From the IMG/VR virus record IMGVR_UViG_3300037264_004389, positions 1 to 30,194 of that record: 30,194 nucleotides of DNA; one strand, given 5' to 3'. Numbering within the stretch: the stretch's first letter is position 1; each line of letters opens with the position of its first letter. This document shows positions 29,323 to 30,194 of this stretch, in pieces. Position numbers and translations under genes: made by a program. Under the pieces are notes generated by a model. The model saw only the letters and a list, made by a program, of their open reading frames with translations. It searched no databases and had not been told where the DNA came from. Origin of the DNA: a virus.

Positions 29323-30194
29323 TCACCCAAGCTTTTTAAGAATTTTCCCGCCGAGCCCGGAAACAAATTCTTCTATAGATTTGTGAATTTCAACTGGTAT
29401 AACTGGAAATTTTTTAGTTTCGGTAATTTGAGTTGGTTTTGGGATTTGTTTTTCTGGTACTTTAATTGGCTTTTCGTCAGAGTATATCTTAACGGCCCGC
29501 TGTTCTAAAATTTGGTGAAACTTGTCGTCAGCAGTGTCAATTTTTTGTGGAGCAGCTTTTAACCTTTTAGTAGTAAAATCGCCTATTCTAAGCTTAGCGG
29601 AGAGCAGTAGATAGTCACAGAGAACCTCATCAGCACTATCTCGCCGTGATCTAGATATATAGAAATCAAGAGCAGGGATGAGAAGATCCTGACCCCAGAA
29701 GTTAACAATCCTATCTGCTAGGACTTGTTCTTCGGCTATCTGGTACGTATCGATCCCCATCCTATACTTTTCAAGCTCCATTAGTATTTGAAAAAAAGTA
29801 AACGATACATCTTTTGGGGACTCTTGCTGCAGGATTGTTTCAAGAGTGGAGAATCCATACTTAACATCAACCTTCGCCTCAGCAAGAATCTCTAGTAATT
29901 TAATCTTGATGTCTAGTTTAAAGTATTGCTTTAGCTTAGTCAACCCTATTGTTTTAGAATCAGCAGCTAGCGCTTCGATTATGCGCAACGCAATAACAGG
30001 TTTACCTAGGGCATTACTAACAATCGGAGACAGGGTTTCTTCAGCGTAGGAAATCTGTTCTAGCGCTAGAGCCGTCTTAAGAAGTTCTACCATCTCTTTG
30101 TTAGAAACTAACTTAAAAGGTAATTCCATACAGAGCAGCCGGAATTCCGGTTCAAGTAAATTAGGAGATTCAGTAGTAGCAATGAAATAAGAAG
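29323..30194 (-). CDS. AAA+ ATPase, clamp-loader-like, C-terminal part (cut by right edge)
   Basis: A frame open to the right edge continues upstream of the first ATG (30129). Translating 30130-30194 adds SYFIATTESPNLLEPEFRLL before that Met, which reads as the sensor-1 strand of an AAA+ ATPase (FIATTE) followed by the segment that holds the arginine finger in clamp loaders. Then MELPFKLVSNKEMVELL and YAEETLSPIVSNALGKPVIALRIIEAL match the lid (G-x-P-x-x-ALR). The remainder is helical, like the collar of clamp loaders, ending in a Lys/Pro-rich linker and a short helix. Walker motifs must lie outside the window. A replication clamp loader (DnaX/gp44-like) fits the next gene, a FEN; RuvB- or Rad17-like ATPases are alternatives. 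The ATG at 30129 is internal, not the start. Confidence 0.65.
   Translation of the reverse strand, partial: SYFIATTESPNLLEPEFRLLCMELPFKLVSNKEMVELLKTALALEQISYAEETLSPIVSNALGKPVIALRIIEALAADSKTIGLTKLKQYFKLDIKIKLLEILAEAKVDVKYGFSTLETILQQESPKDVSFTFFQILMELEKYRMGIDTYQIAEEQVLADRIVNFWGQDLLIPALDFYISRSRRDSADEVLCDYLLLSAKLRIGDFTTKRLKAAPQKIDTADDKFHQILEQRAVKIYSDEKPIKVPEKQIPKPTQITETKKFPVIPVEIHKSIEEFVSGLGGKILKKLG

Noticed and set aside
1-30194. tRNA genes, CRISPR arrays, insertion sequences, integrase or attachment sites
   Set aside because: Gaps between genes are all below about 135 bases once the 50-residue gene is counted, and none has tRNA-like arms, regular spaced repeats, or transposase/recombinase reading frames.

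Overview
The window is a contiguous stretch of the late region of a tailed double-stranded DNA bacteriophage (or a prophage of one). Nothing in it looks chromosomal. Every gene I can support lies on the minus strand, so transcription runs from the right edge (30194) to the left edge (1). Genes are tightly packed with many ATGA, GTGA or TAA-ATG junctions. Most have clear Shine-Dalgarno (SD) sequences, and GTG and TTG starts occur. TAA, TAG and TGA all end genes, so the standard bacterial code fits. No tRNA, CRISPR array, integrase or transposase was seen. The host cannot be named from the sequence.

Layout in transcription order. (1) 30194-27220 is a replication/transcription block: the C-terminal part of an AAA+ clamp-loader-like ATPase cut by the window edge, a fusion of a NusG-like (NGN+KOW) domain to a complete 5'-3' exonuclease (FEN), and a small protein with two sigma-region-4-like helix-turn-helix units. 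(2) 27144-24444 holds four unrecognised proteins, two of them cysteine-rich, leading to the packaging genes. (3) 24447-12171 is DNA packaging and head assembly: large terminase, portal protein interrupted by a 461-residue LAGLIDADG intein, two zinc-ribbon proteins, a likely prohead protease, another zinc-ribbon protein, a likely scaffold, a likely decoration protein, and the HK97-fold major capsid protein. (4) 12043-10165 has four small genes that may complete the head or the connector, including an FmdB-type zinc ribbon. (5) 10049-1 is a fibre/adhesion region: two paralogous structural proteins, Ig-like repeat proteins, an M15-type peptidoglycan peptidase, a seven-fold HTH-array protein, a small membrane protein, BppU-like and receptor-binding-type domains, a long tail fibre, and a protein with a Sec signal peptide that runs off the left edge. 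No tape measure, tube or sheath gene is visible.

The most interesting points are the NusG-FEN fusion with its own internal ribosome binding site; the seven-HTH protein inside the tail cluster; two head-region genes that contain in-frame nested genes with strong SDs encoding related helical-hairpin segments; structured RNA at the ends of the scaffold and capsid genes, including mutually exclusive stems after the capsid gene; a non-coding leader conserved between two paralogues; and an intein in the portal gene that has Phe instead of the usual penultimate His.

Working model (inference): replication, elongation control and sigma-like factors are encoded just ahead of the late genes and could couple DNA replication to late transcription. 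Hairpins inside the late operon would then set the ratios of head and fibre proteins. All functional calls come from motif reading by eye; no database search was run.
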